Part shown: positions 16,615 to 24,450 of the stretch, piece after piece | How the letters are laid out: the number at the start of each line of letters is the position of its first letter | Position numbering within the stretch: the first letter of the stretch is position 1 | From: Woeseiaceae bacterium | GTDB lineage: Bacteria > Pseudomonadota > Gammaproteobacteria > Steroidobacterales > Woeseiaceae | DNA length: 53,098 bases | Assembly: GCA_030066655.1 (NCBI GenBank) | Contig: JASJBE010000020.1 | Location: 1 to 53,098, forward strand | Reading direction: 5' to 3' | The notes under the pieces: model-generated | Seen by the model: only the letters and a program-made list of their open reading frames with translations | What the model was told of the DNA's origin: nothing | Databases searched by the model: none | Made by a program: the position numbers and the translations under genes

Positions 16615-16707
16615 GGACGTCCCTTCCGATTTTCCCCGCGACAATCATAACGCATCATGCGGCTCACAATGATAGGCTTTACGCCGATTTCTCACACGGA
16701 GCAGTTC

Positions 16708-17688
16708 ATGCACCACGACGTCCAGTTGCTGGGGATCAGCAACGCCATCGTCGACGTACTCGCCAACGTCGATCACAGCTTTTTGTCCGAGATAGGCACG
16801 GTTCCGGGTTCGATGACGCTGGTCGACGAGTCACAGGCGCACGCGATCTATGACCGGATGGGCCCGGCAACGGAAATGTCGGGAGGCTCGGTAGCCAACA
16901 CGGTGGCGGCGTTTGCGCTGCTTGGCGGCTCGGCCGCGTACATTGGCAAGGTCAAGCGCGATCAGCTGGGTGAGATTTTCAACCACGACATGCGGGCGCT
17001 GGGTGTCGACATCCGTCTTCAACCGGCGGCCGACGGCGCTCCGACGGCCCGCAGCCATGTGTTGATTACCGACGACGGGCAGCGAACCATGTGTACCTAC
17101 CTCGGCGCGTGCACGGAACTCGCGACCGCCGACATCAGCGAATCGACAGTTGGGAAACCGAAGGTCAGTTTGCTCGAAGGCTACGTCTGGGACATCGCCG
17201 AGGGCCCGGCGCTGGCCCAGCGATCGATGGAACTCGCGAAAGAGTCACAGACCGCGGTTGCGCTGTCACTGTCTGACTCCTTCTGCGTGGAACGACACAA
17301 GGCCTCTTTCGCAGACGCGGTGGCGAACCACGTGGACATCGTTCTCGCGGATGAGGACGAGATCAACATGCTGCTTGGCACCGACAATATCGACGACACG
17401 CTCGAGGCTATCCGTGACCGCGACAACCTGTTCGTTATCACTCGGTCGGAAGAAGGCTCGGTCATTTATCATCGCGGACAGACGGTGGAACAGCCGGCAA
17501 ATCCAGTTGAGAACGTCGTCGATACGACCGGCGCCGGCGATGCTTATTCAGCCGGTTTTCTGTACGGATGGGCGAATGACTGGAGCCTCGAGGATTCCGC
17601 CAGGCTCGGCACGCACGTCGCGACGAGTGTGATCCAGCACGTCGGTGCAAGAATCGGATCGGGACTGATGGACAGCTTCGAACGCTAG
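16708..17688 (+). CDS. PfkB-family sugar/nucleoside kinase (adenosine-kinase-like)
   Basis: This 326-residue cytosolic kinase has the N-terminal GISNAIVDVLANV, a glycine block MSGGSVANTVAAFALLGG, and the PfkB signature DTTGAGDAYSAGF near the C-terminus holding the catalytic Asp. It resembles bacterial proteins annotated as adenosine kinase, which phosphorylate adenosine to AMP, but PfkB specificity cannot be read with certainty. The ATG at 16708 has GGAG about seven bases upstream and is preferred over upstream starts at 16657 and 16669. With the LOG and phosphoribosyltransferase genes it adds to a purine-salvage theme in the window. A terminator follows at 17839. Confidence 0.88.
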   Translation: MHHDVQLLGISNAIVDVLANVDHSFLSEIGTVPGSMTLVDESQAHAIYDRMGPATEMSGGSVANTVAAFALLGGSAAYIGKVKRDQLGEIFNHDMRALGVDIRLQPAADGAPTARSHVLITDDGQRTMCTYLGACTELATADISESTVGKPKVSLLEGYVWDIAEGPALAQRSMELAKESQTAVALSLSDSFCVERHKASFADAVANHVDIVLADEDEINMLLGTDNIDDTLEAIRDRDNLFVITRSEEGSVIYHRGQTVEQPANPVENVVDTTGAGDAYSAGFLYGWANDWSLEDSARLGTHVATSVIQHVGARIGSGLMDSFER

Positions 17689-17838
17689 AACTGCGAGCCA
17701 GTCGCCTGGCGCGCGGCAGCTGGCGACAGCGGCGTGCTGCGCCGAAGCTTTCAGAGACGGTACCGACATCGTGTCGTTTTGACCACAAAGTGTCCTTCAT
17801 GACACCTTTAGCCTGCTTAGAACGTCGACCTGCTCTAC

Positions 17839-17875
17839 AGAGCCACCTACCCTACGGGGAAGTGGCTCTTGTTTG
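17839..17875 (+). terminator. Rho-independent terminator after the PfkB gene
   Basis: AGAGCCAC (17839-17846) pairs perfectly with GTGGCTCT (17862-17869), with a CCC/GGG pair inside the loop. The T-rich tail (TTGTTTG) follows directly. Confidence 0.75.
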
Positions 17876-18052
17876 CCTAAACAGTTCGCAAGTGCAATAG
17901 CTGTCTGAAGCTCCTGGCCATCATGTGTTCTTCGGCACTTAGCAACGTCCCAACGGGGCCAGAACCAGACACCGCTATTGAATGGCCGCTTTTTCCAGTA
18001 GCGGCCGCCTGAACGTCTTGTTTGGGAAAACCCAAACCTTCCGAAAACGGCC

Positions 18053-18234
18053 GAGGCTGTGTGAAAATTCGCGCATCACAAGTGGCCAAGAGTGACACCA
18101 GAATTGTCCATGACGCTGTGCGTCGTAAGCGCTGTGGCGAGCTGAGAGCAAAGTCAATGCTGTCGCTCGTACTGAAAAATAGCATGGCGCAGAATTGAAA
18201 CGAGAACTTCCCTATTTAGTTTTCACACAGCCTC
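18053..18234. mobile_element. Small inverted-repeat element inserted in another repeat
   Basis: Bases 18053-18067 (GAGGCTGTGTGAAAA) and 18220-18234 are perfect inverted repeats; with the flanking GGCC on each side the match is 19 bases (18049-18067 and 18220-18238). The 182-base element has no coding capacity. Removing it leaves CGAAAACGGCCAGAAGCGGA, which resembles the GGCC-centred intergenic repeat seen elsewhere in the window. It therefore looks inserted into that repeat with a four-base GGCC duplication. The rest of the 606-base gap (17689-18294) holds only the terminator and repeat-like sequence; no gene is supported. Confidence 0.65.
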
Positions 18235-18294
18235 GGCCAGAAGCGGACAGCACAATCCGTTGCGAGTAAAATGAGGTATGTTTCGGGGCGACTC

Positions 18295-18804
18295 ATGAAT
18301 CTGGAGAAAGCCGTTTCCGGCGTTTTCGGACTAGACGATGAGGGCTGGGCGCGCCACGCGAATCCTCTCTCAGGTTGGTCACGAGTCTTCACCGGGCTCC
18401 CCTTGATCGTACTCGCGGTCTGGAGCCGCGACTGGATCGGTTGGTGGTCATTGATTCCGGTCGCAGTAGCCTTCATCTGGGTGGCAATAAACCCGAAGCT
18501 ATTCGGCCCTGCGTCCTCCGATGAGAGCTACATCTCAAGAGCTGTCTTTGGTGAGCGATTCTGGGCGAACCGCGACCAATATGACATCCCTCCCCACCAC
18601 GTCTTCCCAATAAGGCTGTTGAATGGGGTCGCCATGTTCGGCGCGATCTTCCTGATCTGGGGCTTGGTCGTCCTCGATGTATGGATACTGCTCTTCGGGA
18701 CGGCCGTCTCCTGGGGCGGAAAAATGTGGTTCATCGACCGCATGGTTTGGCTCTACCAGGATATCGTCACAGCAGACCCGTCTCTCAAGTACACACCGAG
18801 TTGA
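18295..18804 (+). CDS. DUF6653-like small membrane protein
   Basis: This 169-residue protein begins MNLEKAVSGVFGLDDEGWARHANPLSGWSRVFTG (first part given as fragments MNLEKAVSGV and WARHANPLSGWSR). The WARHANP signature near residue 27 is typical of DUF6653 proteins. Two to four hydrophobic segments follow (LPLIVLAVW, LIPVAVAFIWVAI, VAMFGAIFLIWGLVVLDVWI). Function is unknown. I chose the ATG at 18295 because the family signature then sits at the usual distance; an upstream in-frame ATG at 18271 adds eight residues. It lies in the accessory region next to repeats. Confidence 0.65.
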   Translation: MNLEKAVSGVFGLDDEGWARHANPLSGWSRVFTGLPLIVLAVWSRDWIGWWSLIPVAVAFIWVAINPKLFGPASSDESYISRAVFGERFWANRDQYDIPPHHVFPIRLLNGVAMFGAIFLIWGLVVLDVWILLFGTAVSWGGKMWFIDRMVWLYQDIVTADPSLKYTPS

Positions 18805-18954
18805 TCTAACTTATAGTGTCATTGGTTAGATCATGAGGAGTTCTTTCGGACGTGGACCTAGATCGGAGATAAGTAATCCAACTCGACCTGGCCACACGTC
18901 AGTAGCGACAAGACAGCCGATAGACGCGAAGATCCCGCACGCATGACCGCGCTC

Positions 18955-19401
18955 TTAGTGATTCATCCAGGGAGCGTCGTTGAAGAAGTCCCTGTTTGAC
19001 GGACTGTGAGGTTGGGCAAAATGCAATTTGACACCGGCCGGGTCGGCCACGTAGGTGATTAGCCATCCCCATTCCGTTACTACAGGGTCAGTTACCTTTG
19101 TGCCGGCAAATCGCTCTTCAAGCCGCAGACCCTTCAGATAGTCAAACCAAGCCTGCGCATCACTAACCCAAAAATGGAGCATTGCATGCTGAGGCGGTTC
19201 GACACCGTGATGCAATGTCACGAGGAAACGTTGACTACCGAAGCCAGTAGCGAACTCACATGCACTCTTACCGTCGTCCCATAGCTTCTGAAATCCCATG
19301 GCTGAATAGAACGACTTCGTCGCTTCGTAGTTGTCGTCCACACAGATTATGAATGGACGAAAGTCCTTTATCGTAGGTAGCGCCATGTTCGTTTCAGTCA
19401 A
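18955..19401 (-). CDS. VOC/glyoxalase-fold protein
   Basis: This 148-residue protein has the vicinal-oxygen-chelate fold pattern: two beta-alpha-beta-beta-beta halves, with FIICVDDNYEATKSFYSAMGF at the start of the first and TYVADPAGVKLHFAQP at the end of the second. Members include glyoxalases, dioxygenases and bleomycin-binding proteins; the metal ligands and substrate cannot be assigned here. The predicted start is a TTG (19401) with AGGGG about nine bases upstream; an ATG five codons later has no ribosome site. Confidence 0.78.
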   Translation of the reverse strand: MTETNMALPTIKDFRPFIICVDDNYEATKSFYSAMGFQKLWDDGKSACEFATGFGSQRFLVTLHHGVEPPQHAMLHFWVSDAQAWFDYLKGLRLEERFAGTKVTDPVVTEWGWLITYVADPAGVKLHFAQPHSPSNRDFFNDAPWMNH

Positions 19402-19576
19402 TGCGTTTCCCCTGAATTCGAGAGCGTCTTCGCGTTTTCAACCGTCCTACACGGTCCAACAAGGCCCTTACGAACGGAGGCTCTGGGTCATCAGCGGAAA
19501 TTATAGCGCGGAATACGTGACTGGCGGCTACACGAAGTAAAGCGGTCAGTCGGCGATGAATCCGTGAAAACGCACG

Positions 19577-19648
19577 TTTGAAAGGCAGCTCCCGCGGCTA
19601 GCAGTCGCTCGTTCATCTTCCTGGTGGACGGCTCAGAACGGCCAGAAG
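19577..19648 (-). repeat. Dispersed intergenic repeat, copy 1 (inverted)
   Basis: Read on the minus strand this stretch has GGCCGTTCTGAG (19632-19643 on the plus strand as its complement), a variable spacer, then CGAGCG.CTGCT and AGCTGCC. The same blocks occur in the same order on the plus strand at 22887-22968. The two copies face each other across 3.3 kb that hold the IS110 element and small unknown genes. Confidence 0.6.
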
Positions 19649-19739
19649 CCGACATCTAAGGAGAGCTGGCAGGCGGGGATGCGCTGCGAAACACAATCGG
19701 AATAGAAAAGGTGCCTGAATGCGTCTCGAAACTAGAACG

Positions 19740-19758
19740 GCCCCGCAAGAAGCGGGGC
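19740..19758. terminator. Possible terminator hairpin
   Basis: GCCCCGC (19740-19746), AAGAA loop, GCGGGGC (19752-19758) is a perfect seven-base stem, followed on the plus strand by TTGGTCTTC. It lies just beyond the end of the small minus-strand gene at 19788, but the T tract is weak on both strands. Confidence 0.4.
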
Positions 19759-19787
19759 TTGGTCTTCACTAGAAAGGGGGACCTACA

Positions 19788-20000
19788 CTACTTCGGCCGA
19801 TTTCCATGCATTACTATTATGAAGATGAAGAGGATCAAAACAGTGAACGGAAGAAGGTAACCTAGACTGATTAGGATCGCGTCCTGCCTGGAGTGTCCTT
19901 CGATAATCTGGTTCTTCATGATCGATGGCATTCCTAGAAGGGGCAGAAAGCTCAAGGTAACGATAAACCGATTCAGTATCTTCTTGACTGGTTCCAACAC
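19788..20000 (-). CDS. Small hypothetical membrane protein
   Basis: This 70-residue frame with a GTG start encodes two hydrophobic stretches (FIVTLSFLPLLGMP and ILISLGYLLPFTVLILFIFIIVM) separated by a polar loop, ending HGNRPK. That pattern is typical of a two-pass inner-membrane protein. A GAGAAGAG purine run lies a few bases upstream of the start. No family is recognised. It could be a real gene or a chance frame in an AT-rich region. Confidence 0.45.
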   Translation of the reverse strand: MLEPVKKILNRFIVTLSFLPLLGMPSIMKNQIIEGHSRQDAILISLGYLLPFTVLILFIFIIVMHGNRPK

Positions 20001-20328
20001 TGCTCTTCTCTACTCACCGATAGTCGTTGTGATTGTCGAAACTAAGTTGCCCTCGCAATCATTGCACGCCTCAAGTATCCAAGTCACGATATCTCCGACG
20101 CCATAAGGTAATTCGGCAGTGAAGATCCTAGCAGTCGTTACGGTACCACCAACGCCTGCAAGTGTTCCGATGGTTCTTTTGAGATGTGTTTAGGTTCCAA
20201 CCCTAGCCTTCGTATCAATTGCGCTAGTGTCTTTTCCGTCGGCTACGCATCAAACAACGCCGAAATCCTGCCCACGCTGCCATCAATGGACGCTCAGGCT
20301 CTGAGCCATGGTGGCCGCTTCTGGTTGG

Positions 20329-20373
20329 AACCAGCCGCCCAGGCAATCTGAGGTAGACTGACGGCGTCTGACC
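20329..20373 (+). repeat. Direct repeat, copy 1 (at the left end of the IS110 element)
   Basis: This stretch (CAGCCGCC.AGGC, then GGTA.ACTGACGGC.TCTGA) recurs in the same orientation at 22512-22557 with roughly 80 percent identity by eye. The match breaks off at about 20374, where the insertion sequence seems to begin. Confidence 0.6.
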
Positions 20374-20388
20374 CTTTATAGATAGTCA

Positions 20389-20518
20389 GTCTCTCCCTCA
20401 GTGATACTAAGAGACAGCCGGCAGGTATCTGTCGGTGAGGGGGACATGCACCCGTAGGCTACGAATATTCTGACCCAAACACGCGATGTTCACCGCTTTG
20501 GCTTCGAGCCTACAGGTG
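20389..20518 (+). ncRNA. Candidate bridge RNA of the IS110 element
   Basis: Two stem-loops with internal loops stand in the non-coding left end, as expected of an IS110 bridge RNA. First: CCCTCA (20395-20400) with TGAGGG (20436-20441), enclosing GACAG (20413-20417) with CTGTC (20429-20433). Second: CACCCGTAGGCT (20449-20460) pairs with 20507-20518 at 11 of 12 positions, enclosing CCAAA (20475-20479) with TTTGG (20497-20501). In the second, TCTGACCC (20469-20476) equals the left flank at 20367-20374, and GCTTC (20501-20505) is complementary to GAAGC right of the element. This is the relation expected between a target loop and its target. In the best-known case the target loop comes first, so the order here is unusual or my assignment is wrong. 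Confidence 0.55.
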
Positions 20519-20637
20519 CGCTTGAGCTCGACAACGAATACTCAGGGATCGCCGTGTAACCGGCTCACCTATATTGCCTTCGCAGAGCTCTGGCATGCAT
20601 GTCCCGAGTGCTTAACTTACCACTTTGGAGACGAGTT

Positions 20638-21894
20638 ATGCAGACGGAGCTCTCGCAGTACACAGCCGTCATTGGCATCGACTGGGCGGACAAGAAACAC
20701 GATGTCTGTATCCAGGACATGGCCACGGGTAAACGCCGGTTCAGCCAGGTGCGTCACCGAGCGGAGGACCTCGATGAGTGGGCAAGATCACTGCATCGTC
20801 GCTTCGGTGGTCCGATCGCGATCGCCGTGGAACTCTCGAAGGGGCCGATCATCACTGTGCTGCAGAAGTACGACTTCTTCGTCATCTTCCCGGTTGAGCC
20901 GGCGGGCCTTGCGAGTTACCGACGAACGTTCGCGCTGAGTGGCGCCAAGGACGATCCTACCGATGCCGAGTTCGCCCTGAAGCTGCTGCTGTCGCACGCC
21001 GAGCACTTCAAGCCGTTACAGCCCCAGAGCGTCGAGATGCGCACGTTGATGACGCTGGTCGAGCAACGACGGCAACTGATGAACGATCGGGTGCGCATTA
21101 CCAACCGACTGAGGAACACGCTAAAACAGTACTACCCTCAGCCACTTGAGTGGTTCGATCACATCGACACGCCGCTGTTCTGCGACTTCATCCGGCGCTG
21201 GCCATCACTGGTGCAGGCCAGACGAGCCCGCAGGGCTACGCTCGAGAAGTTCTTCCGCTCACACAACATGAACCGCAAGCCACTGCTGGAACGGCGGATC
21301 ACGGCCATCAAGTCGGCCATGCCACTGACAACGGATGAAGCAGTGATCGTGCCGCACCGGTTACGTGCACTGACCTTGGTAGAACAGCTCGAGGTGACGC
21401 TCGAGTGCATCAAGCAGTACGACATCGAGATCGCATCACTTGCGCCACAGCATCCCGATCACGAGCTGTTCGAACCACTACCCGGCGCAGGTCCCGTGTT
21501 CACTCCACGGCTGATGGTTGCCTTCGGTGAGCAACGCGAGCGCTTCCAGAATGCCGCAGAGGTGCAGCAGTACTCTGGCATCGCACCGGTTACGCAACGA
21601 AGTGGTCAGTCGACCTGGATCCATTGGCGATGGCAATGTCCGACGTTCTTGCGACAGACCTTCGTCGAGTGGGCTGCCCAGACCATCAACAAGAGCTACT
21701 GGGCAGGCCTGTACTACCGGCAGCAACGAGATAAAGGGTGCTCACACCAGGCCGCTGTCAGGGCACTCGCCTTCAAATGGATCCGCATCCTCTACCGATG
21801 CTGGAAAACCCGAACACCGTATGATGAAACCCGGTATCTTAGAGCTTTACATGAACGCGGATCGCCCCTGCTTAAAACAGCAGAAGCTGCTTGA
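20638..21894 (+). CDS. IS110-family transposase (DEDD recombinase)
   Basis: This 418-residue protein inserts and excises the element, guided by the element's own bridge RNA. The N-terminal RuvC-like domain has IGIDWADKKHDVCI (first acidic residue), AVELSKGP (about 78-85) and DDPTDAEFALKLL (about 113-125), giving the DEDD set. The C-terminal transposase-20 domain has LPGAGPVFTPRLMVAFG and a catalytic Ser candidate in QYSGIAPVTQRSGQ. The start at 20638 has GGAG seven bases upstream; a longer frame from 20599 lacks this. The gene appears intact, so the element may still be active. Confidence 0.95.
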   Translation: MQTELSQYTAVIGIDWADKKHDVCIQDMATGKRRFSQVRHRAEDLDEWARSLHRRFGGPIAIAVELSKGPIITVLQKYDFFVIFPVEPAGLASYRRTFALSGAKDDPTDAEFALKLLLSHAEHFKPLQPQSVEMRTLMTLVEQRRQLMNDRVRITNRLRNTLKQYYPQPLEWFDHIDTPLFCDFIRRWPSLVQARRARRATLEKFFRSHNMNRKPLLERRITAIKSAMPLTTDEAVIVPHRLRALTLVEQLEVTLECIKQYDIEIASLAPQHPDHELFEPLPGAGPVFTPRLMVAFGEQRERFQNAAEVQQYSGIAPVTQRSGQSTWIHWRWQCPTFLRQTFVEWAAQTINKSYWAGLYYRQQRDKGCSHQAAVRALAFKWIRILYRCWKTRTPYDETRYLRALHERGSPLLKTAEAA

Positions 21895-21937
21895 CTGAAT
21901 GACTCAGGGCGTGAAGCGGACTCAAAGGACTTAGTGC

Positions 21938-22483
21938 TTGAGGGGCAAATTCCTCGGTCTCTCCATCCTAGCAATGGCAGCTTTGGCCAGCTTGGCGCTT
22001 TCTACGGTCTTTCTAGGCTCGCTAGCGCCAAATACTAAATCGTTGGAAAGAGCCGACGAGTCTGGCAGATCCGTGTCCCTCGAAAGCCTAGAGGTCGGAA
22101 GTTTCTTGACCAGGCAAGACGAGTTCTTTCGCTATTTCGTTCTTAGGGACTTTGAGGGAGCGGTACGAGTCTACTCGGTGCCTTACAGGGAAGGAGCGTT
22201 TTGGATAGCTGATCTGCGTTGGGATCGGCCGTTCTTGCCGTGCATCGACTTCGGCCCTGACTCGGATGGCAGGATGCTGGTGCAAGGTGGCGCTTTTCGT
22301 TGCAGAGATGATGATTTGAGTGAATGGTGGCAAAGAGAATCTGTCTGGGACTACTCAGGCCGCAGCTTAGGCGTTATGTCGGCAAACATGCCAGAGACTG
22401 AATACGTTTTGAGGGGTGAGTTCGTCATTCTCATTGATGGTAATGCACCCTTGTATAGCGTTTCATCTGTTGACTCTCGTTAG
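21938..22483 (+). CDS. Hypothetical membrane-anchored protein
   Basis: This 181-residue protein has one N-terminal hydrophobic segment (LGLSILAMAALASLALSTVFLGSL), so it is anchored with the rest outside the cytoplasm, or secreted. The outer part has many aromatic residues and two Cys (PCIDFGPDSDGR, FRCRDDDLSEWW), plausibly a disulfide-held beta-rich domain. It superficially recalls membrane-anchored Rieske-like proteins but lacks the cluster-binding Cys-His pairs. The start is a TTG (21938) with AAGGA about eight bases upstream. Base composition is more AT-rich than the dcw genes, and it lies beside the insertion sequence, so it may be acquired. Confidence 0.65.
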   Translation: MRGKFLGLSILAMAALASLALSTVFLGSLAPNTKSLERADESGRSVSLESLEVGSFLTRQDEFFRYFVLRDFEGAVRVYSVPYREGAFWIADLRWDRPFLPCIDFGPDSDGRMLVQGGAFRCRDDDLSEWWQRESVWDYSGRSLGVMSANMPETEYVLRGEFVILIDGNAPLYSVSSVDSR

Positions 22484-22511
22484 AAAGGTGCGCTACTGGC
22501 GGAGCCGCCGG

Positions 22512-22557
22512 AAACAGCCGCCTAGGCTTTTTCGGGTAAACTGACGGCTTCTGAACC
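22512..22557 (+). repeat. Direct repeat, copy 2
   Basis: This is the second copy of the stretch at 20329-20373, in the same orientation, here uninterrupted (CTGACGGCTTCTGAACCGTT and on). It shows what the IS110 target may have looked like before insertion. Confidence 0.6.
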
Positions 22558-22575
22558 GTTGCGGACCAACCATCT

Positions 22576-22884
22576 GTGTTCAAGGGGCGATCCATAATAA
22601 AGATTGATGGGAAGTCTTTTGGCGACCTTTCCATCGACGAAGTAGCAGCGATGATTGACGCAGATTCATCGCTGTCGCCTGATGGGAACGAGTACTTCGA
22701 TTCATGTGCGCTTGATGAGTTTCTTCACTGCGCCGATCTCGATGGGCGCCCTGATTTGGAGAAGATTCGCGTAGAGATTCTCGAGAACATCTATTTGGAT
22801 TTCGAAGGGTCGCGTGCAAGGGAAATAAACACAGATTTCCTCACGTCGTTCAGCGAACGGCTACGAAGCGCGAAAGCTGGATGA
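22576..22884 (+). CDS. Small acidic hypothetical protein
   Basis: This 102-residue frame with a GTG start gives an acidic, Leu- and Asp-rich sequence (IIKIDGKSFGDLSIDEVAAM, then EYFDSCALDEFLHCADLDG), predicted soluble and helical. No family is recognised and there is no ribosome site before the GTG. It could be a real small gene or the remaining 3' part of a longer one. It ends inside the dispersed repeat at 22887. Confidence 0.45.
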   Translation: MFKGRSIIKIDGKSFGDLSIDEVAAMIDADSSLSPDGNEYFDSCALDEFLHCADLDGRPDLEKIRVEILENIYLDFEGSRAREINTDFLTSFSERLRSAKAG

Positions 22885-22886
22885 CC

Positions 22887-22968
22887 GCTCTTGGCCGTTC
22901 TGAGACGGTTGCGATTTCCCCAAACAAGACATTCGAGCGGCTGCTCTTGCTAAAAGCTGCCATTCGAA
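22887..22968 (+). repeat. Dispersed intergenic repeat, copy 2
   Basis: It carries GGCCGTTCTGAG (22893-22904), a spacer, then CGAGCGGCTGCT and AGCTGCC in the same order as the inverted copy at 19577-19648. The 12-base block also occurs at 2242-2253. Confidence 0.6.
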
Positions 22969-23094
22969 TTCCGACACTTTTAATTACAGGAAAACGCCCG
23001 CTAGGGTGACTGTGATTCAATAAGTTGGGTGGGTTCTTCCGACACTATTAGTTACCAGAAACCACCAATCGAACAGAAAAGTCTGCACGCATTC

Positions 23095-24255
23095 CTACGT
23101 AGCAACAGCCCGGTCGGCGCCAGACAGCCGGCGAAACTCCGACGGCGTCTTCCCGGTGATCTTCTTAAAGAACGTGTTGAACGTGGACTTGCTACTAAAG
23201 CCGGCCGTTTCGAACACGCGCTGGATCGTCATGTTTTTCGCATCAGGGTCCTGCAGCAGGCGCTTGGCTTCCGATACCCGGTAGGAGTTCACGAAGTCGT
23301 AAAAGTTTATGCCGTAGTGACCGTTGATCAGCGCGGACAGGCTGCGTGGGGATATGCCGACGCTGTCAGCCAGTCCCTCGACGTCGAGGTCCGGGTCCTG
23401 GTAAACCCTGACATTGTCCATCAGGTGTTCGAGTTTTCTGACCAGTGCAGGATTGGGTGATCGGCTTCGTTCGTTGTCGGGTTCCGGCGCTTGTGCCGAT
23501 TGGCCTACACCACTGGCGTACTGCCGCTGGCTCAGTCCGAGCGCCACCATCCAGCAGACCAGTAAAATGGTCGGGAAGTTGGCCAGAGTTCCCAGGAAGT
23601 CAGCCGAGGCCTTCAGGCCAAGCTTGGGCGCGAAGAAGGCGAATACCCGAAGACTCCAAATGGCAGTGAAGCCTATTGCCGTGTACTTCAACCACAGCAG
23701 GTCGATGTCATCGATGTTGGAATGCTGGTCGCGAATTCGCTGACCGTGCGCTCGCAGCGAGCCGACGGCTCGAAGGCCGTATCCGACGGATACGATCAAT
23801 GCGATCAGGCTAACGCCCGACAGGACCCAGGGAATGTAGATCTCCGGTACACGCGCGTAGATACCGGGCTGCGCGATTTCGACGGCCGTAGCCTGGAAAA
23901 TCGCGAAGCCGAGAACGCTAAGTACGATCCTTACGTCCGGTTTGCAGAGAATAGCGCCCTCGCCAGTGATTGCGCGGCTATACCAGAGGAGCAACGGGCC
24001 CTGCAGCGTATAAAAGACGACGATCGGCATCCACGAGAACGTACGCAGAGCCGCCATCGTCGATCCGCCCAGCGCCGGGCTGAACAGGAAGACGTAGTAG
24101 AGCGCCGCGAGTCCCTGCGTGAGAATGAATCCCGCCAGCACGACGTCGGCCGTGCGTCGCTGTCGCCTCAAGGCCATCGGCAGGGCGAGCAGCACCGCGA
24201 GCGCTGCAGTCAGCAGCAACATGACATCATGCAAGTTGAACAGAAGTCCCGACAA
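23095..24255 (-). CDS. AraC-family regulator with N-terminal membrane domain
   Basis: This 386-residue protein combines about seven hydrophobic segments (residues about 8-250) with a C-terminal AraC-type DNA-binding domain (about 285-380). In that domain the first helix-turn-helix is LDVEGLADSVGISPRSLSALIN and the second IQRVFETAGFSSKSTFNTFFKKITGKTPSEFR (each seen as LADSVGISPRSL and TAGFSSKSTFNTFFK). Such proteins are thought to sense a signal in or at the membrane and control nearby genes directly. It is divergent from the TPR gene at 24451 across 195 bases, a natural candidate target. Confidence 0.9.
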   Translation of the reverse strand: MSGLLFNLHDVMLLLTAALAVLLALPMALRRQRRTADVVLAGFILTQGLAALYYVFLFSPALGGSTMAALRTFSWMPIVVFYTLQGPLLLWYSRAITGEGAILCKPDVRIVLSVLGFAIFQATAVEIAQPGIYARVPEIYIPWVLSGVSLIALIVSVGYGLRAVGSLRAHGQRIRDQHSNIDDIDLLWLKYTAIGFTAIWSLRVFAFFAPKLGLKASADFLGTLANFPTILLVCWMVALGLSQRQYASGVGQSAQAPEPDNERSRSPNPALVRKLEHLMDNVRVYQDPDLDVEGLADSVGISPRSLSALINGHYGINFYDFVNSYRVSEAKRLLQDPDAKNMTIQRVFETAGFSSKSTFNTFFKKITGKTPSEFRRLSGADRAVAT

Positions 24256-24450
24256 GAGGATGCACCGGCGTTGCGCGGACTGTCATTGAACAATGCGATG
24301 ACCGAAATAGCCAGAGAGCCGGCGTCCGGTTACGCGCATTGCGTGCTGTCGAACGTGCGCCGACACGCGATTGCGCCCAGCCGGGCGTCAGCGATCGTCG
24401 CCCTGTCTAGTCTGCAACTCCCGCAGATGACCCCAACAGGAGTTTCAACC

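Larger units (their letters stand above)
19402..19787. other. Gene-free interval with a dispersed repeat and a hairpin
   Basis: These 386 bases hold no gene I can support. They contain one copy of a dispersed repeat (19577-19648, inverted relative to the copy at 22887-22968) and the GC hairpin at 19740-19758. A 69-residue open frame (19331-19540) overlaps the VOC gene on the other strand and is not convincing. Confidence 0.6.
20375..21912 (+). mobile_element. IS110-family insertion sequence (ends estimated)
   Basis: A full-length IS110 recombinase gene is preceded by about 260 bases of structured non-coding DNA and followed by a short right end. IS110 elements lack usual terminal inverted repeats, so ends were placed by the loss of similarity to the direct repeat on the left and by flank bases complementary to the candidate bridge RNA on the right (GAAGC at 21913-21917). 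The length of about 1.5 kb fits the family. Ends may be off by several bases. Confidence 0.6.

Noticed and set aside
18963..19401. Resistance gene of bleomycin type
   Set aside because: The VOC fold alone does not show drug binding; only the fold is claimed.
21938..22483. Rieske-type iron-sulfur protein
   Set aside because: The overall anchored layout recalls one, but the Cys-His cluster-binding pairs are missing.
23722..24450. N-terminal extension of the TPR protein frame
   Set aside because: This part is antisense to the AraC-type gene; a signal peptide and ribosome site mark the start at 24451.
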